64,000 nucleotides of DNA from Gammaproteobacteria bacterium (GTDB lineage: Bacteria; Pseudomonadota; Gammaproteobacteria; Burkholderiales; Rhodocyclaceae): contig JAHJEO010000016.1 of the NCBI GenBank assembly GCA_018825305.1, forward strand, positions 310,001 through 374,000, read 5' to 3'. Below, in pieces: positions 1 to 15,146 of the stretch (positions within the stretch are counted from its first letter, which is position 1; every line of letters starts with the position of its first letter). The notes under the pieces were generated by a model, which saw only the letters and a program-made list of their open reading frames with translations, had not been told where the DNA came from and did no database searches. Both the position numbers and the translations under genes were made by a program.

Positions 1-117
1 GGCATCCCGCTGGCGGCGCTGGGCTTCCTCAATCCGGTGGTGGCGGGCGCGGCGATGGCGATGAGCTCGGTGTCGGTGGTCAGCAATTCGCTGCTGCTGC
101 GCCGTTGGAAGCCATAA
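1..117 (+). CDS. copA: Heavy-metal (copper-type) P-type ATPase, C-terminal end only
   Basis: This is the last 38 codons of an open frame entering from the left edge and ending in TAA. The peptide ends in a transmembrane segment followed by a basic tail and contains [20 protein letters not shown]. The SSVSVVxN pattern is typical of the final helix of P1B copper-exporting ATPases. The rest of the enzyme (HMA domain, CPC motif, DKTGT) lies outside the window. The downstream CopZ-like gene fits a copper export pair. Metal specificity cannot be read from the fragment. Confidence 0.8.
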   Translation, partial: GIPLAALGFLNPVVAGAAMAMSSVSVVSNSLLLRRWKP

Positions 118-137
118 AACAAGACGGAGCGGAAATC

Positions 138-344
138 ATGGAAACGACGGTTCTGAAAGTCAGCGGCATGTCCTGCGGCGGCTGCGTGAAAAGCGTGACC
201 AACGTGCTGACGGCGTTGCCGGGCGTCGCCAAGGCGGAGGTGATCCTGGAGCCGGGCGAGGCCAAGGTCGAGTTCGATCCCGCCCAGGTCAGCCGCGACG
301 CCATGAAGCAGGCCATCGACGACGCGGGCTTCGAAGCGGTATAA
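138..344 (+). CDS. CopZ-like heavy-metal-associated chaperone
   Basis: A 68-residue protein made of a single HMA (ferredoxin-like beta-alpha-beta) domain. The metal-binding loop GMSCGGC at residues 10-16 supplies the two cysteines that bind Cu(I), or another soft metal, for delivery to a P-type ATPase. The ATG at 138 is chosen because the GGAGCGG stretch just upstream is a usable ribosome binding site and the domain begins at once. An upstream start at 105 would overlap the ATPase end. Spacing of about 20 bp to the ATPase stop suggests one operon. Copper is inferred from the neighbour rather than from the loop, which is also found in mercury carriers. Confidence 0.85.
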   Translation: METTVLKVSGMSCGGCVKSVTNVLTALPGVAKAEVILEPGEAKVEFDPAQVSRDAMKQAIDDAGFEAV

Positions 345-350
345 ATAGAT

Positions 351-380
351 TTGCTGCGCTGCAGCAGTAAAAGTTATAAT
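351..380 (+). promoter_or_regulatory. Sigma-70-type promoter for ppa
   Basis: TTGCTG at 351-356 and a perfect TATAAT at 375-380 are separated by 18 bp and lie about 25 bp before the ppa start. They lie in the short gap after the CopZ-like gene, so ppa is probably transcribed on its own. Confidence 0.6.
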
Positions 381-404
381 CGCCGCTTTTTCCGGGAGTA
401 GTCC

Positions 405-953
405 ATGGGCCTCGATCGCGTTCCCTCCGGCAATGACCTGCCGAACGATTTCAACGTCGTCATCGAAATCCCGATGCATGCCGAGCCGATCAAGTACGAG
501 GTCGACAAGGATTCGGGCGCGATCTTCGTCGATCGTTTCATGTCCACGGCCATGCACTACCCCTGCAACTACGGCTACATCCCGCACACCATTGCCGGCG
601 ATGGCGACCCGGTGGATGTGCTGGTCGTCTCGCAGTTCGCACTGCCGCCCGGTGTGGTGGTGCGCTGCCGCCCCATCGGCATGCTCAAGATGACCGACGA
701 AGCCGGCGAAGACGGCAAATTGATCGCTGTCCCCGTCGACAAGCTGACCCCCCTCTACCGCAATGTCGTGAGCACGCGCGACCTGCCGCAGCTGACGCTC
801 GACCAGATCGCCCACTTCTTCGAACACTACAAGGACCTCGAGCCCGGCAAATTCGTCAAGGTGCAGGGCTGGGTCGGCGTCGAGGAAGCGAAGAAGGAAA
901 TCATGGACGGCGTCGCTGCCTTCAAGGCGGCCAAGGACAAGCCCGCATTCTGA
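405..953 (+). CDS. ppa: Inorganic pyrophosphatase, family I
   Basis: A 182-residue soluble enzyme that hydrolyses PPi to two phosphates with Mg2+, pulling biosynthetic reactions forward. The family signature DGDPVDVLV, with its metal-binding aspartates, lies near residues 66-74. The substrate-site stretch around [11 protein letters not shown] and the Lys/Glu of the [12 protein letters not shown] region are also present. Length matches the usual 175-185 residues of bacterial hexameric enzymes. It has its own promoter and is followed after 36 bp by nadE. Confidence 0.97.
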   Translation: MGLDRVPSGNDLPNDFNVVIEIPMHAEPIKYEVDKDSGAIFVDRFMSTAMHYPCNYGYIPHTIAGDGDPVDVLVVSQFALPPGVVVRCRPIGMLKMTDEAGEDGKLIAVPVDKLTPLYRNVVSTRDLPQLTLDQIAHFFEHYKDLEPGKFVKVQGWVGVEEAKKEIMDGVAAFKAAKDKPAF

Positions 954-989
954 GGAAGCCAGCCGGCGACCCCGCTCCAAGACCGTAGA

Positions 990-2633
990 ATGCCGGGCAT
1001 GGCTTCCCTCAAAATTGCCATTGCCCAGATCAACTGCACCGTCGGCGACCTTGCCGGCAATGCCGCGCGCATCGTCGCTGCCGCGCACGAGGCGAAAAGG
1101 CTCGGCGCCGACCTGCTGCTGACGCCGGAGCTCGCGCTCAGCGGCTACCCGCCGGAAGACCTGCTGCTGCGCCCGGATTTTTACCGCGCCTGTTCGCGCG
1201 AGCTCCATGCGCTGGCGGCCGCCGTGCCGAACATCGACATGCTGGTCGGCCACCCCGAGGAGCGCGCGGACGAAGGCGGCCGCCGCTACAACGCTGCCTC
1301 GCTGCTGCGCGGCGGCATGATTGCGGCGACCTACCGCAAGCACCGCCTCCCCAACTACGAGGTCTTCGACGAGGAGCGCTATTTCGCCGCCGGCGATGCG
1401 CCCTGCGTCGTCGTCGTTAACGGCGTGCGCGTCGGCGTGAATATCTGCGCCGACGTCTGGGAGCCCGGCGCCGCCGATGCCGCGCGTGCCGCCGGTGCCC
1501 AGATCCTGCTTGCGCTCAACGCCTCGCCCTTCCACATGAACAAGCAGGAACGCCGCTACGAGGTGCTGAAGAGCCGCATCGCAGCGACCAGCATTCCCGT
1601 CGTCTATGCCAACCTGGTCGGTGGCCAGGACGAGCTGGTGTTCGACGGCGCATCCTTCGCGGTCGATGCCGGCGGGCGGCTGACCCACCAGTTGCCGTCC
1701 TTTGTCGAGTGCGTGGACATCGTCGAATACCGCGATGGCCACCTGCTCCCCGGCACGCTGACCGCGCCGCAGCCGCTCGAAGCCGAGGTCTATGCCGCGC
1801 TGAAGCTGGGCGTCACTGACTACCTCGGCAAGAACGGCTTTCCGGGTGCGATCATCGGTCTCTCCGGCGGCATCGATTCGGCGCTGACGCTCGCAATAGC
1901 CGTCGATGCACTGGGTGCCGACAAGGTGCGCGCGGTGATGATGCCCTCACCATACACCGCGCAGATGAGCCTTGACGATTCGCGCGAGATGATCGAGCGG
2001 CTCGGCGTCGAATACGACGAGATCCCGATTGCAGCCGCCATGGAGCAATTCGCCGTGTCGCTGGCGCCGACTTTTTCCCGGCTGGGCGAAAAGCCGGCGT
2101 GGGACACCACTGACGAGAACCTGCAGGCGCGCATCCGCGGCATGATCCTGATGGCGATCTCCAACCGCACCGGCCGCATCGTGCTCACCACCGGCAACAA
2201 GAGCGAGATGGCCGTCGGCTACGCCACGCTCTACGGCGACATGGCCGGCGGCTTCGCGGTGATCAAGGACGTGTTCAAGACCTTCGTCTATCGTCTCGCC
2301 CGCTACCGCAACACGCTGTCCGACGTCATTCCGGAAAACATCATCACCCGCGCTCCTTCGGCCGAACTGAAGCCCGGGCAGACCGATCAGGATTCGCTGC
2401 CGCCGTATGAAGTGCTCGACGCCATCATCGAGGCCTACATGGAACGCGATGAATGTCCGCGCCAGATCATCGCCGCCGGCCTGCCCGAGGCCGATGTGCG
2501 GCGCGTGGTCGGCCTGCTCAAGAAGAACGAATACAAGCGGCGCCAGGCGCCGGTCGGCATCCGCGTCAGCCGGCGCGGCTTCGGCAAGGACTGGCGTTAT
2601 CCGATAACATTCCGCTATCAGGACGAATACTGA
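990..2633 (+). CDS. nadE: Glutamine-dependent NAD+ synthetase
   Basis: A 547-residue two-domain enzyme that amidates deamido-NAD to NAD+ in the cytoplasm. The N-terminal half is a nitrilase-type glutaminase with a Glu in LLLTPELALSG (about residue 47), a Lys in YRKHRLPNYE and the nucleophilic Cys in VGVNICADVW. The C-terminal half is the ATP-pyrophosphatase synthetase with the P-loop GLSGGIDSALTL. A second in-frame ATG at 999 (MASLKIAIAQ) is an equally good or better start; neither has a strong ribosome binding site. The run at 2052-2077 resembles the dispersed 24-bp repeat of this window but encodes a stretch that may simply be native. glnB follows after 27 bp, a frequent betaproteobacterial arrangement. 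Confidence 0.96.
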   Translation: MPGMASLKIAIAQINCTVGDLAGNAARIVAAAHEAKRLGADLLLTPELALSGYPPEDLLLRPDFYRACSRELHALAAAVPNIDMLVGHPEERADEGGRRYNAASLLRGGMIAATYRKHRLPNYEVFDEERYFAAGDAPCVVVVNGVRVGVNICADVWEPGAADAARAAGAQILLALNASPFHMNKQERRYEVLKSRIAATSIPVVYANLVGGQDELVFDGASFAVDAGGRLTHQLPSFVECVDIVEYRDGHLLPGTLTAPQPLEAEVYAALKLGVTDYLGKNGFPGAIIGLSGGIDSALTLAIAVDALGADKVRAVMMPSPYTAQMSLDDSREMIERLGVEYDEIPIAAAMEQFAVSLAPTFSRLGEKPAWDTTDENLQARIRGMILMAISNRTGRIVLTTGNKSEMAVGYATLYGDMAGGFAVIKDVFKTFVYRLARYRNTLSDVIPENIITRAPSAELKPGQTDQDSLPPYEVLDAIIEAYMERDECPRQIIAAGLPEADVRRVVGLLKKNEYKRRQAPVGIRVSRRGFGKDWRYPITFRYQDEY

Positions 2634-3021
<388 letters not shown>

Positions 3022-3054
3022 TTCGGCAAAGGTGCGAAGCCGCTCGACAATGAA

Positions 3055-3597
3055 TTAGCGGGAAGCGAGTAGCACGATCGCCGCGCCGGCGCCGCCCTCG
3101 ACGGTGCGTGCCTGGCAGAAGGCCAGGACTTCCTTCTTCTGCGCCAGCCAGCCGAGCACCAGCTTCTTCAGCACCGGTTCGCGTCCAGGCGAGCGCAGAC
3201 CCTTGCCGTGTACGATGCGGACGCAGCGTCGCTCGCGGGCGACACAGTCGGCGACGAACAGCGCCACCTGATGCCGCGCTTCGTCGCGGTTCAATCCGTG
3301 CAAATCGAGTTGCGCCTCGACCACCCAGCGGCCGCGCCGCAGGTCGCGCAGCACGCTACGGGCGATGCCGGACCGCGCCCAGGCAGCTTCGTCGCCGCCT
3401 TCGAGTTGCAGGTCGAGCAGTTGCAGCGCGTTGATCGACTCGGAGAGCGCCGCGGCTTCGTCCTGTTGCCGGCTACGCGGGATGGCCGGCGGTAGTGGTG
3501 GTTCGTGGTGCGCGCGATCTTGGGCGAGGGGGGTGGCATCCGCCACCGCCGCACGGAAAATCTGGCGGGCTTCCTCCGGAACCTCCCGCCGCTTCAT
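3055..3597 (-). CDS. Smr-domain protein (MutS2 C-terminal-like)
   Basis: A 180-residue protein. Residues 1-90 are charged and poorly structured; residues 90-175 form an Smr domain with the two hallmark motifs LDLHG and HGKG. Stand-alone Smr proteins have nuclease activity on nucleic acids, in some cases rescuing collided ribosomes. The exact substrate here is unknown. Its start lies 4 bp after the trxB stop, so the two genes form an operon with trxB first. Confidence 0.85.
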   Translation of the reverse strand: MKRREVPEEARQIFRAAVADATPLAQDRAHHEPPLPPAIPRSRQQDEAAALSESINALQLLDLQLEGGDEAAWARSGIARSVLRDLRRGRWVVEAQLDLHGLNRDEARHQVALFVADCVARERRCVRIVHGKGLRSPGREPVLKKLVLGWLAQKKEVLAFCQARTVEGGAGAAIVLLASR

Positions 3598-3601
3598 TTC
3601 C

Positions 3602-5358
<1,757 letters not shown>

Positions 5359-5513
5359 AGGCCGACCCGCCGGCAGGCGGGGCGATGGCTGTGCCGGCTT
5401 GCCTTGGAGTGGCCCGGCCGTGGAATAAACCGCAAAAACGCCTGTCTGATCGCGGCATCCGGCCGCCATGACATCGGGACAATGGCAGCGTCCCAACAGT
5501 GTCGGTTACTGCC

Positions 5514-7853
5514 ATGGCCATAGCCTTGTCCGAACGGGCGCCGAGCGCGAGCGCGGCGCCGCTCCCCGAAAAAATCGCATCTCTCGTCCACGAAGCCCGC
5601 TGGCTGGTGGCCGCGGTCGCTGCTGCCTACCTCGCCCTGATCCTGTGGGGCTTCGACAAGGCCGATCCCGGCTGGTCGCACGCGGCCCTGGTCGATCACA
5701 TCGCCAACCCCGGCGGTCGCGCCGGCGCGTGGCTGGCCGATCTCTGGTTGTATATCTTCGGTGTCTCGGCCTGGTGGTGGGTGGCGTTGCTGGCCTTCCT
5801 CGTGGCCTGGGGCTATCGCCGCCTCAATTCCCTGTTCGGCGGCGACCGGCGGCCGCTGGCCATCGCCCTGTTCGGCTTCAGCCTGGTGCTGGCGGCGAGC
5901 TCCGGCATCGAGGCGATGCGCTTCTGGAGCAGCGAGGCGGCGCTGCCCTTTGTGCCGGGCGGTGTCCTCGGATTCGAGCTCGGCCGCGTGGCCACCAACT
6001 ACCTCGGATTTACCGGTGGCACCCTGATCCTGCTGGCGCTGTGGATGACCGGGGTCAGCCTGTTCCTCGGCTTGTCCTGGCTCGACGTCGCCGAGCGCCT
6101 CGGCAGCGGGCTCGAGCGCAGCTGGTTCTTTGCCCTTGACCTGTGGCAGACGTGGCAGGACCGCCGCTATGGCCGTGTCGTTGCCGAAAAGCGCGAGGCT
6201 GCCATCGAGGTCGAGCGCAAGAAGTTCGAGGAAAATCCGCTGCCGCCGATCAAGATCGAGCCGGTCGAGATCGAGATACCCCGCGCGGCCAAAGCCGAGG
6301 CCCGCATCGAGAAGGAACGGCAGCAGCCGTTGTTCTTCGACGCACCCGGTGGCGGGCTGCCGCCGCTGCACCTGCTCGACGAACCGACGCACAACCCGGA
6401 TGCGGTGCCAGCCGCCGAGACGCTCGAATTCACCTCGCGCCTGATCGAGCGCAAGCTCGGCGACTTTGGTGTCGAGGCCAAGGTCGTGTCGGCGCACCCT
6501 GGTCCGGTGGTGACTCGCTACGAGATCGAACCGGCCACCGGGGTCAAGGGCGCCACCATCGTCGGCCTGGCCAAGGATCTGGCCCGCGCGCTGTCGCTGA
6601 TCAGCATCCGCGTGGTCGAGACCGTGCCCGGCAAGTCCTGCATGGCACTGGAGTTGCCGAACCTGCGACGGCAGGCGGTACGGCTTTCCGAAATCGTCGG
6701 TTCCAAGGCCTACCACGACCTGCATTCCCATCTCGCCATGGCGCTGGGCAAGGACATTGCCGGCGGCGCGGTCGTCGTGGACCTCGCCAAGATGCCGCAC
6801 CTGCTGGTGGCCGGCACCACCGGCTCGGGCAAGTCGGTCGGCATCAACGCCATGATCCTGTCGCTGCTCTACAAGTCCGAGCCGCGCCATGTGCGCCTGA
6901 TAATGGTCGATCCCAAGATGCTCGAACTGTCGGTCTATGCCGGCATCCCGCACCTGTTGGCGCCGGTTGTAACTGACATGAGCAAGGCCGCCAACGCGCT
7001 GCACTGGTGCGTCGGCGAGATGGAGCGGCGCTACCAGCTGATGTCGGCGCTGGGCGTGCGCAACCTGTCCGGTTTCAATGCCAAGATCCACGAGGCCGAG
7101 AAGGCCGGCGAGAAGATTCCAAACCCGCTGTCGCTGACGGCGAACGGCAGCCCCGGCGTCGAGACCGGCATTGCCCCCGAACCGCTCGAGGCGCTGCCCT
7201 ACATCGTGGTCGTTATCGACGAGCTGGCGGACCTGATGATGGTGGTGGGCAAGAAGGTCGAGGAACTGATCGCCCGCCTGGCGCAGAAGGCGCGTGCCTC
7301 CGGCATCCACCTGATCCTCGCCACCCAGCGCCCCAGCGTCGACGTAATCACCGGCCTGATCAAGGCCAACATTCCGACGCGTATCGCCTTCCAGGTGTCG
7401 TCGAAGATCGATTCGCGCACCATCCTCGACCAGATGGGCGCCGAAGCGCTGCTGGGTCAGGGCGACATGCTCTACCTCGCGCCCGGCACCGGACTGCCGA
7501 CCCGCGTCCATGGCGCCTATGTCGCCGACGAGGAAGTGCATCGTGTCGTCGATCACCTGAAGAAAGTCGGCAAGCCCGAGTACGTCGAGGGCATTCTCAG
7601 CGCGCCGCCGAGCGAATCCGGAGAAGTCGGCGCTAGCGACACGGCGCAGGACGCCGAGTCCGACCCGATGTACGATCAGGCCGTCGAGGTCGTGCTCAAG
7701 ACCCGCCGCCCGTCGATCTCGCTGGTGCAGCGCAACCTGCGCATCGGCTACAACCGCGCCGCGCGCCTGATCGAGGGCATGGAAAAGGCCGGCATCGTCT
7801 CGCCCATGAACGGGGCCGGCAACCGCGAAGTGTTGGCGCCCGCCGCCGAGTAG
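5514..7853 (+). CDS. ftsK: DNA translocase FtsK
   Basis: A 779-residue septal DNA pump that segregates chromosome termini and activates XerCD at dif. The N terminus holds about four transmembrane helices (to about residue 190), then a short linker, the alpha/beta motor with the Walker [15 protein letters not shown] and Walker [11 protein letters not shown], and the gamma winged helix at the end ([24 protein letters not shown]). The linker between motor and gamma domain carries a copy of the dispersed 24-bp repeat (EVGASDTA). A GTG at 5499 is an alternative start; neither start has a clear ribosome binding site. Confidence 0.96.
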   Translation: MAIALSERAPSASAAPLPEKIASLVHEARWLVAAVAAAYLALILWGFDKADPGWSHAALVDHIANPGGRAGAWLADLWLYIFGVSAWWWVALLAFLVAWGYRRLNSLFGGDRRPLAIALFGFSLVLAASSGIEAMRFWSSEAALPFVPGGVLGFELGRVATNYLGFTGGTLILLALWMTGVSLFLGLSWLDVAERLGSGLERSWFFALDLWQTWQDRRYGRVVAEKREAAIEVERKKFEENPLPPIKIEPVEIEIPRAAKAEARIEKERQQPLFFDAPGGGLPPLHLLDEPTHNPDAVPAAETLEFTSRLIERKLGDFGVEAKVVSAHPGPVVTRYEIEPATGVKGATIVGLAKDLARALSLISIRVVETVPGKSCMALELPNLRRQAVRLSEIVGSKAYHDLHSHLAMALGKDIAGGAVVVDLAKMPHLLVAGTTGSGKSVGINAMILSLLYKSEPRHVRLIMVDPKMLELSVYAGIPHLLAPVVTDMSKAANALHWCVGEMERRYQLMSALGVRNLSGFNAKIHEAEKAGEKIPNPLSLTANGSPGVETGIAPEPLEALPYIVVVIDELADLMMVVGKKVEELIARLAQKARASGIHLILATQRPSVDVITGLIKANIPTRIAFQVSSKIDSRTILDQMGAEALLGQGDMLYLAPGTGLPTRVHGAYVADEEVHRVVDHLKKVGKPEYVEGILSAPPSESGEVGASDTAQDAESDPMYDQAVEVVLKTRRPSISLVQRNLRIGYNRAARLIEGMEKAGIVSPMNGAGNREVLAPAAE
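7624..7646 (-). repeat. Dispersed linker repeat, copy 1 (in ftsK)
   Basis: On the minus strand this reads close to GCCGTGGCGCCAGCGCCGAC plus TT. On the gene strand it encodes EVGASDTA in the motor-gamma linker. Confidence 0.7.
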
Positions 7854-7877
7854 TGCGCGGCTGATAAACTCGCGGGG

Positions 7878-8507
7878 ATGAAATCCCCCGCCCTTTCCAT
7901 CCTTTGCACCGCGGCTGTCATGATGACGGCGCTCGTCCCTGCCGCCCATGCCAGCGGCCTCGACCAGCTCAAGGCCTTCGTCGAAAGCACCCGCAGCTCG
8001 CGTGCCGACTTCAGCCAGTCGGTCAGCGGCAAGAGCGGCCGCAAGCCGCAGCTTTCCTCGGGCCAGATGATGTTCGCCCGCCCCGGCAAGTTCCGCTGGT
8101 CCTACGAAAAGCCCTTTCCGCAACTGCTGGTCGGCGACGGCCGCAAGCTCTGGATCTATGATCCGGACCTCAACCAGGTCTCGGTCAAGTCCATCGGCCA
8201 GGCGCTGGGCAGCAGCCCGGCGGCGCTGCTTGCCGGCGATGATGCGCTGGAAAAGAACTTCCATCTGGCGGACGCCGGTAGCCGCGACGGCCTCGACTGG
8301 GTCGAGGCGAAACCGAAAACCGCCGACGGCGGCTTCGAGCGCATGCGCATCGGTTTCGCCGGCAAGGAACTGCGCGCCATGGAGATCGTCGACAACTTCG
8401 GCCAGACTACGCTGATCCGCTTCTCCGCCTTCGAGCGCAATCCCGCCCTGTCGCCTGAGTTGTTCCGGTTCGTCCCGCCCAAGGGCGCTGACGTAGTCGG
8501 TGAGTGA
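7878..8507 (+). CDS. lolA: Outer-membrane lipoprotein carrier protein LolA
   Basis: A 209-residue periplasmic chaperone that takes lipoproteins from LolCDE and hands them to LolB. A Sec signal peptide occupies about residues 1-25 (MKSPALSILCTAAVMM...AHA|S). The mature part follows the family: LKAFVESTRSSRADFSQSV, then FRWSYEKPFPQLLVGDGRKLWIYDPDLNQV with the conserved WxYxxP/DG turns. It starts 24 bp after ftsK; the order ftsK-lolA-(rarA)-serS is common in proteobacteria. Confidence 0.95.
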   Translation: MKSPALSILCTAAVMMTALVPAAHASGLDQLKAFVESTRSSRADFSQSVSGKSGRKPQLSSGQMMFARPGKFRWSYEKPFPQLLVGDGRKLWIYDPDLNQVSVKSIGQALGSSPAALLAGDDALEKNFHLADAGSRDGLDWVEAKPKTADGGFERMRIGFAGKELRAMEIVDNFGQTTLIRFSAFERNPALSPELFRFVPPKGADVVGE

Positions 8508-8599
8508 GTACTGACATGAAACAGCCCCCACGCTCGCCTTGCTCGCTGTCCCCCGAGGAGGCGTGTCGGTACCTTGGCGCGCCGGCGGTACTGACATGA
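8508..8599 (+). repeat. Junction-duplicating intergenic repeat, copy A (lolA/aldolase)
   Basis: The 12-bp direct repeat GTACTGACATGA occurs at 8508-8519 and again at 8588-8599. It brackets a GC-rich insert of about 68 bp with the block TCGCTGTCCCCCGAGGAGG. Removing one repeat plus the insert leaves the lolA TGA stop only a few bases from the next ATG. This is the clearest case of the family also present at 55846-55934 and 61206-61329. Confidence 0.7.
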
Positions 8600-9366
8600 G
8601 TCTGGCTATCGATAGCGGCCACTTGCCGCCACGCCCCATCGACGCCGCCGAACGGGCGTTGCGCATCGACCTCGCCGCGGCCTATCGTCTGGTCGCGCTG
8701 CGCGGCTGGGACGACCTGATCTATACCCACCTGACGGCGCGGGTGCCCAACGACCCCGAGTGTTTTCTGATCAACCCCTTCGGCCTGCGCTTCGACGAGG
8801 TGACGGCTTCGAACCTGGTGAAGATCGACGGCCAGGGCCGCATCGTCGGCGACAGCCCGCATCCGGTTAACGCCATCGGCTTCCGTATCCATGCCACGGT
8901 GCACGCGGCCCGGTCCGACGCCCATTGCGTGATGCACCTGCACCACGTCAACGGTATCGCCGTGTCCGCGCAGGCAGCGGGACTGCGGCCGCTGTCGCAG
9001 CACGCCATGCGTTTTCACGGCCAGGTCGGCTACCACGACTACGAAGGGCTGGCACTGACAGCCGCCGAGGGCGCGCGACTTGCCGCCAGCCTCTGCGACA
9101 AGCCGGCGCTGTTCCTGCGCAACCATGGCACCCTGGTCGTCGGCCGCACGGTCGCCGAAGCCTTCGTGCTGATGGACACCCTCGACCGCGCCTGCGACAT
9201 CCAGCTCAAGGCGCAGGCCGGCGGCGTGCCGCTGGTGACGCCGGGCCCGGCCGTGCTGGAGAAAACCCTGCGGCAGCTGACCGGCGACGACGCGCCCGAG
9301 GGCGGGCGCGAATGGCCGGCACTGCTGCGCCTGCTGGACAAGACCGACCCGACTTACCGAGACTGA
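8596..9366 (+). CDS. Class II aldolase/adducin family protein
   Basis: A 256-residue protein of the class II aldolase/adducin fold. Metal-binding histidines are visible in CVMHLHHVNG (HxH pair) and in LRNHGTLVVG. The family includes fuculose and ribulose phosphate aldolases/epimerases, but proteins of this subgroup lack sugar-specific context, and no sugar genes lie nearby. The ATG at 8596 follows the intergenic repeat; the upstream frame from 8539 runs through the repeat and is not native. The small tautomerase gene follows 13 bp downstream. Confidence 0.85.
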   Translation: MSLAIDSGHLPPRPIDAAERALRIDLAAAYRLVALRGWDDLIYTHLTARVPNDPECFLINPFGLRFDEVTASNLVKIDGQGRIVGDSPHPVNAIGFRIHATVHAARSDAHCVMHLHHVNGIAVSAQAAGLRPLSQHAMRFHGQVGYHDYEGLALTAAEGARLAASLCDKPALFLRNHGTLVVGRTVAEAFVLMDTLDRACDIQLKAQAGGVPLVTPGPAVLEKTLRQLTGDDAPEGGREWPALLRLLDKTDPTYRD

Positions 9367-9379
9367 AAGAGAGCCATCG

Positions 9380-9571
9380 ATGCCAACCATCAACGTCCAG
9401 ATGTTCGCCGGTCGCACGACCGAGCAGAAACGCGACTTCGTCAAGGCCGTGACCGAGGCTACCTGCAAGAGCCTGGGCTGCGGCCCCGAGGCCGTCGATA
9501 TCGTCATCACCGACGTCAAGCGCGAGGACTGGGCTACCGGCGGCGTGCTTTGGTCGGAGCGCAAGGACTGA
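9380..9571 (+). CDS. 4-Oxalocrotonate tautomerase family protein
   Basis: A 63-residue protein with Pro immediately after the initiator Met (MPTINVQMFAGRT). That proline is the catalytic N-terminal base of the tautomerase superfamily after Met removal. Length matches 4-OT subunits (about 62 residues). An Arg at the usual position (GRT) is present. With no aromatic degradation genes around, the physiological substrate is unknown. GAGAGCC just upstream is a weak ribosome binding site. Confidence 0.85.
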   Translation: MPTINVQMFAGRTTEQKRDFVKAVTEATCKSLGCGPEAVDIVITDVKREDWATGGVLWSERKD

Positions 9572-9615
9572 GACTGGCACCGTAAGCGCCGCCAGGCTGA
9601 CGCCGTCCTTCGGCC

Positions 9616-13572
<3,957 letters not shown>

Positions 13573-13714
13573 GCGCGTTTGGGAGGCTTGCGGAGGAGGG
13601 GCCTGCATTGTGCCACGGAAGCGGCAGGGGCTTGGCGATGGCCGCCAAGTCGCCAAACCGGCGGCTGGCGAGTCCGGATTCACGGCGGGAATCTGGGTTA
13701 GAATCCGCGCCCAC

Positions 13715-13912
<198 letters not shown>

Positions 13913-14055
13913 TGAGCGGCCCAGGCTGCATCGCTCCGGTCCCGATCAGGTCGTTCGCCGCTTCCCCAATTAGCCCTGATTTGCCGGCCCATTGCCTTGG
14001 GGCGGTATGCGATGCCCTACGTTGCAAAAATTCCTCAAGCGGTCGATCTGACTCT

Positions 14056-14091
14056 TATACTTCAATCGGGTAGCTGCTACACTGTAGCTAC
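14056..14091 (+). promoter_or_regulatory. Putative brnTA promoter and operator
   Basis: A -10-like TATACT (14056-14061) is followed by GTAGCTGCTAC (14070-14080) and GTAGCTAC (14084-14091), both palindromic and sharing the half-site GTAGC. This sits just before brnT. Known brnTA operons are repressed by the antitoxin complex, so these are candidate BrnA sites. No convincing -35 was found. Confidence 0.45.
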
Positions 14092-14106
14092 TAGTTTGGA
14101 GTGTTA

Positions 14107-14391
14107 ATGAAATTCGTTTGGGAAGAGTCGAAGGACAACATCAACCGGCAGAAGCATCATGTCAGCTTCGACGCGGCGGCATATGTGTTCGATGATCCCT
14201 TCCACGTCAGCAGGCAAGACCGGATCGAGAATGGCGAGCAGCGTTGGCAGACGATAGGGCTGGTGCATGGTGTTGTGCTGTTGCTGGTGGCGCATACCTA
14301 CACCGAAGCGGACGGGCAAGAAACCATCCGCATCATCTCGGCTCGAAAGGCAGACAAGGCAGAACGGAGGATTTATGCGGAAGGTCACTAA
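14107..14391 (+). CDS. brnT: BrnT family ribonuclease toxin
   Basis: A 94-residue protein matching BrnT: it begins MKFVWEESKDNINRQKHHVSF and continues with the conserved blocks AAYVFDDP, RWQTIGLVHG and IRIISARKADKAERRIY. BrnT toxins have a RelE/barnase-like fold and cleave RNA to arrest translation. The ATG at 14107 is preferred to the GTG at 14101 because family members start at this point. The gene overlaps brnA by 17 bp, the usual toxin-first order for this type II system. Confidence 0.9.
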   Translation: MKFVWEESKDNINRQKHHVSFDAAAYVFDDPFHVSRQDRIENGEQRWQTIGLVHGVVLLLVAHTYTEADGQETIRIISARKADKAERRIYAEGH

Positions 14392-14668
14392 GCAAACTGG
14401 CGGCAAACTCACTGCGAAGCAGACGGCGGAGCTCGAGGCGTTGCAAGCGTTGCCGGACAGCGAAATCGACTACTCGGACATATCCCCGGCCAACTCGGAA
14501 GAATGGCGCGATGCCGTCGTCGGCAAGTTCTATCGGCCCATCAAGCAGCAACTGACCCTGCGGATTGATGCCGACGTGATTGATTGGTTCAAGCAACAGG
14601 GCCGGGGCTACCAGACTCGCATCAATGAACTGTTGCGTGACGCCATGCGGAAGGACGCGAAGCATTGA
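14375..14668 (+). CDS. brnA: BrnA family antitoxin (ribbon-helix-helix)
   Basis: A 97-residue antitoxin with a strong AACGGAGG ribosome binding site before ATG 14375. Residues 1-55 are charged and probably wrap the toxin (SDISPANSEEWRDAV). The C-terminal half is a ribbon-helix-helix DNA-binding motif (QLTLRIDADVIDWFKQQGRG then YQTRINELLRDAM). It should neutralise BrnT and repress the operon through the upstream palindromes. A longer in-frame start inside brnT (14267) is unlikely. Confidence 0.9.
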   Translation: MRKVTKQTGGKLTAKQTAELEALQALPDSEIDYSDISPANSEEWRDAVVGKFYRPIKQQLTLRIDADVIDWFKQQGRGYQTRINELLRDAMRKDAKH

Positions 14669-14773
14669 TGGGCACCGGAAAAGTGCCCTAAAGTGCCGCA
14701 GAGTGTTGCTACATATACACTCATCCATCTACGGAAAAGCACTTGATAATCAGTATGATATGGTGGTATCCAG

Positions 14774-14903
14774 TCGAATCCGACCCTCTCCGCCAGGGAT
14801 TCAAGTAGGAACGGGCCTCGCGGCCCGTTTTTGCTTTCTACCCATCGCCTCACCCATCGTTTGGCCTGATATGTTGTGAGACAGGGCGAGCCCTGCGCGA
14901 AGT
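14774..14903. repeat. Direct repeat, right copy (partial tRNA-Ser plus terminator)
   Basis: Carries the last 22 nt of the tRNA-Ser coding region with one substitution (CCGAC for CCCAC), the CCA end, the terminator and the following flank. Too short to be a functional tRNA. The rest of 14669-15054 shows no gene. Confidence 0.85.
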
Positions 14904-15054
14904 GCCGGCCACGCCGCCGCGCGATTGAAGCCGTCCTGCCGCCAGATCCGCCCGCCCGGCGTGGCGAAGACGGTTTGTGTTGGCCTTCCCGATCGGCAAC
15001 AAAACAAAAATTTCATTTATATCAATTTGTTGAGGTGTGATTCTGATCGTCTTG

Positions 15055-15084
15055 TTGACGGCCGCACGGCTGCTGGAGGATAAT
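15055..15084 (+). promoter_or_regulatory. Putative promoter of the hypothetical gene at 15147
   Basis: TTGACG (15055-15060) and GATAAT (15079-15084) are 18 bp apart and end 62 bp before the ATG at 15147. Confidence 0.45.
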
Positions 15085-15146
15085 TGTTGCATTGCAGCAC
15101 GCCTCGGCTGGTGCCAGTCCGGACAGCCGAAAAATTGCGACCGATC

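Noticed and set aside
2052..2077. A ninth possible copy of the dispersed repeat in nadE
   Set aside because: Several substitutions, including in the palindromic core; the encoded LAPTF may be native to NadE, so it is not counted as a firm copy.
5359..5513. Possible small RNA or terminator in the 155-bp gap before ftsK
   Set aside because: A short CCCGCC/GGCGGG hairpin is present but lacks a T-run, and no promoter pair was found; nothing firm to annotate.
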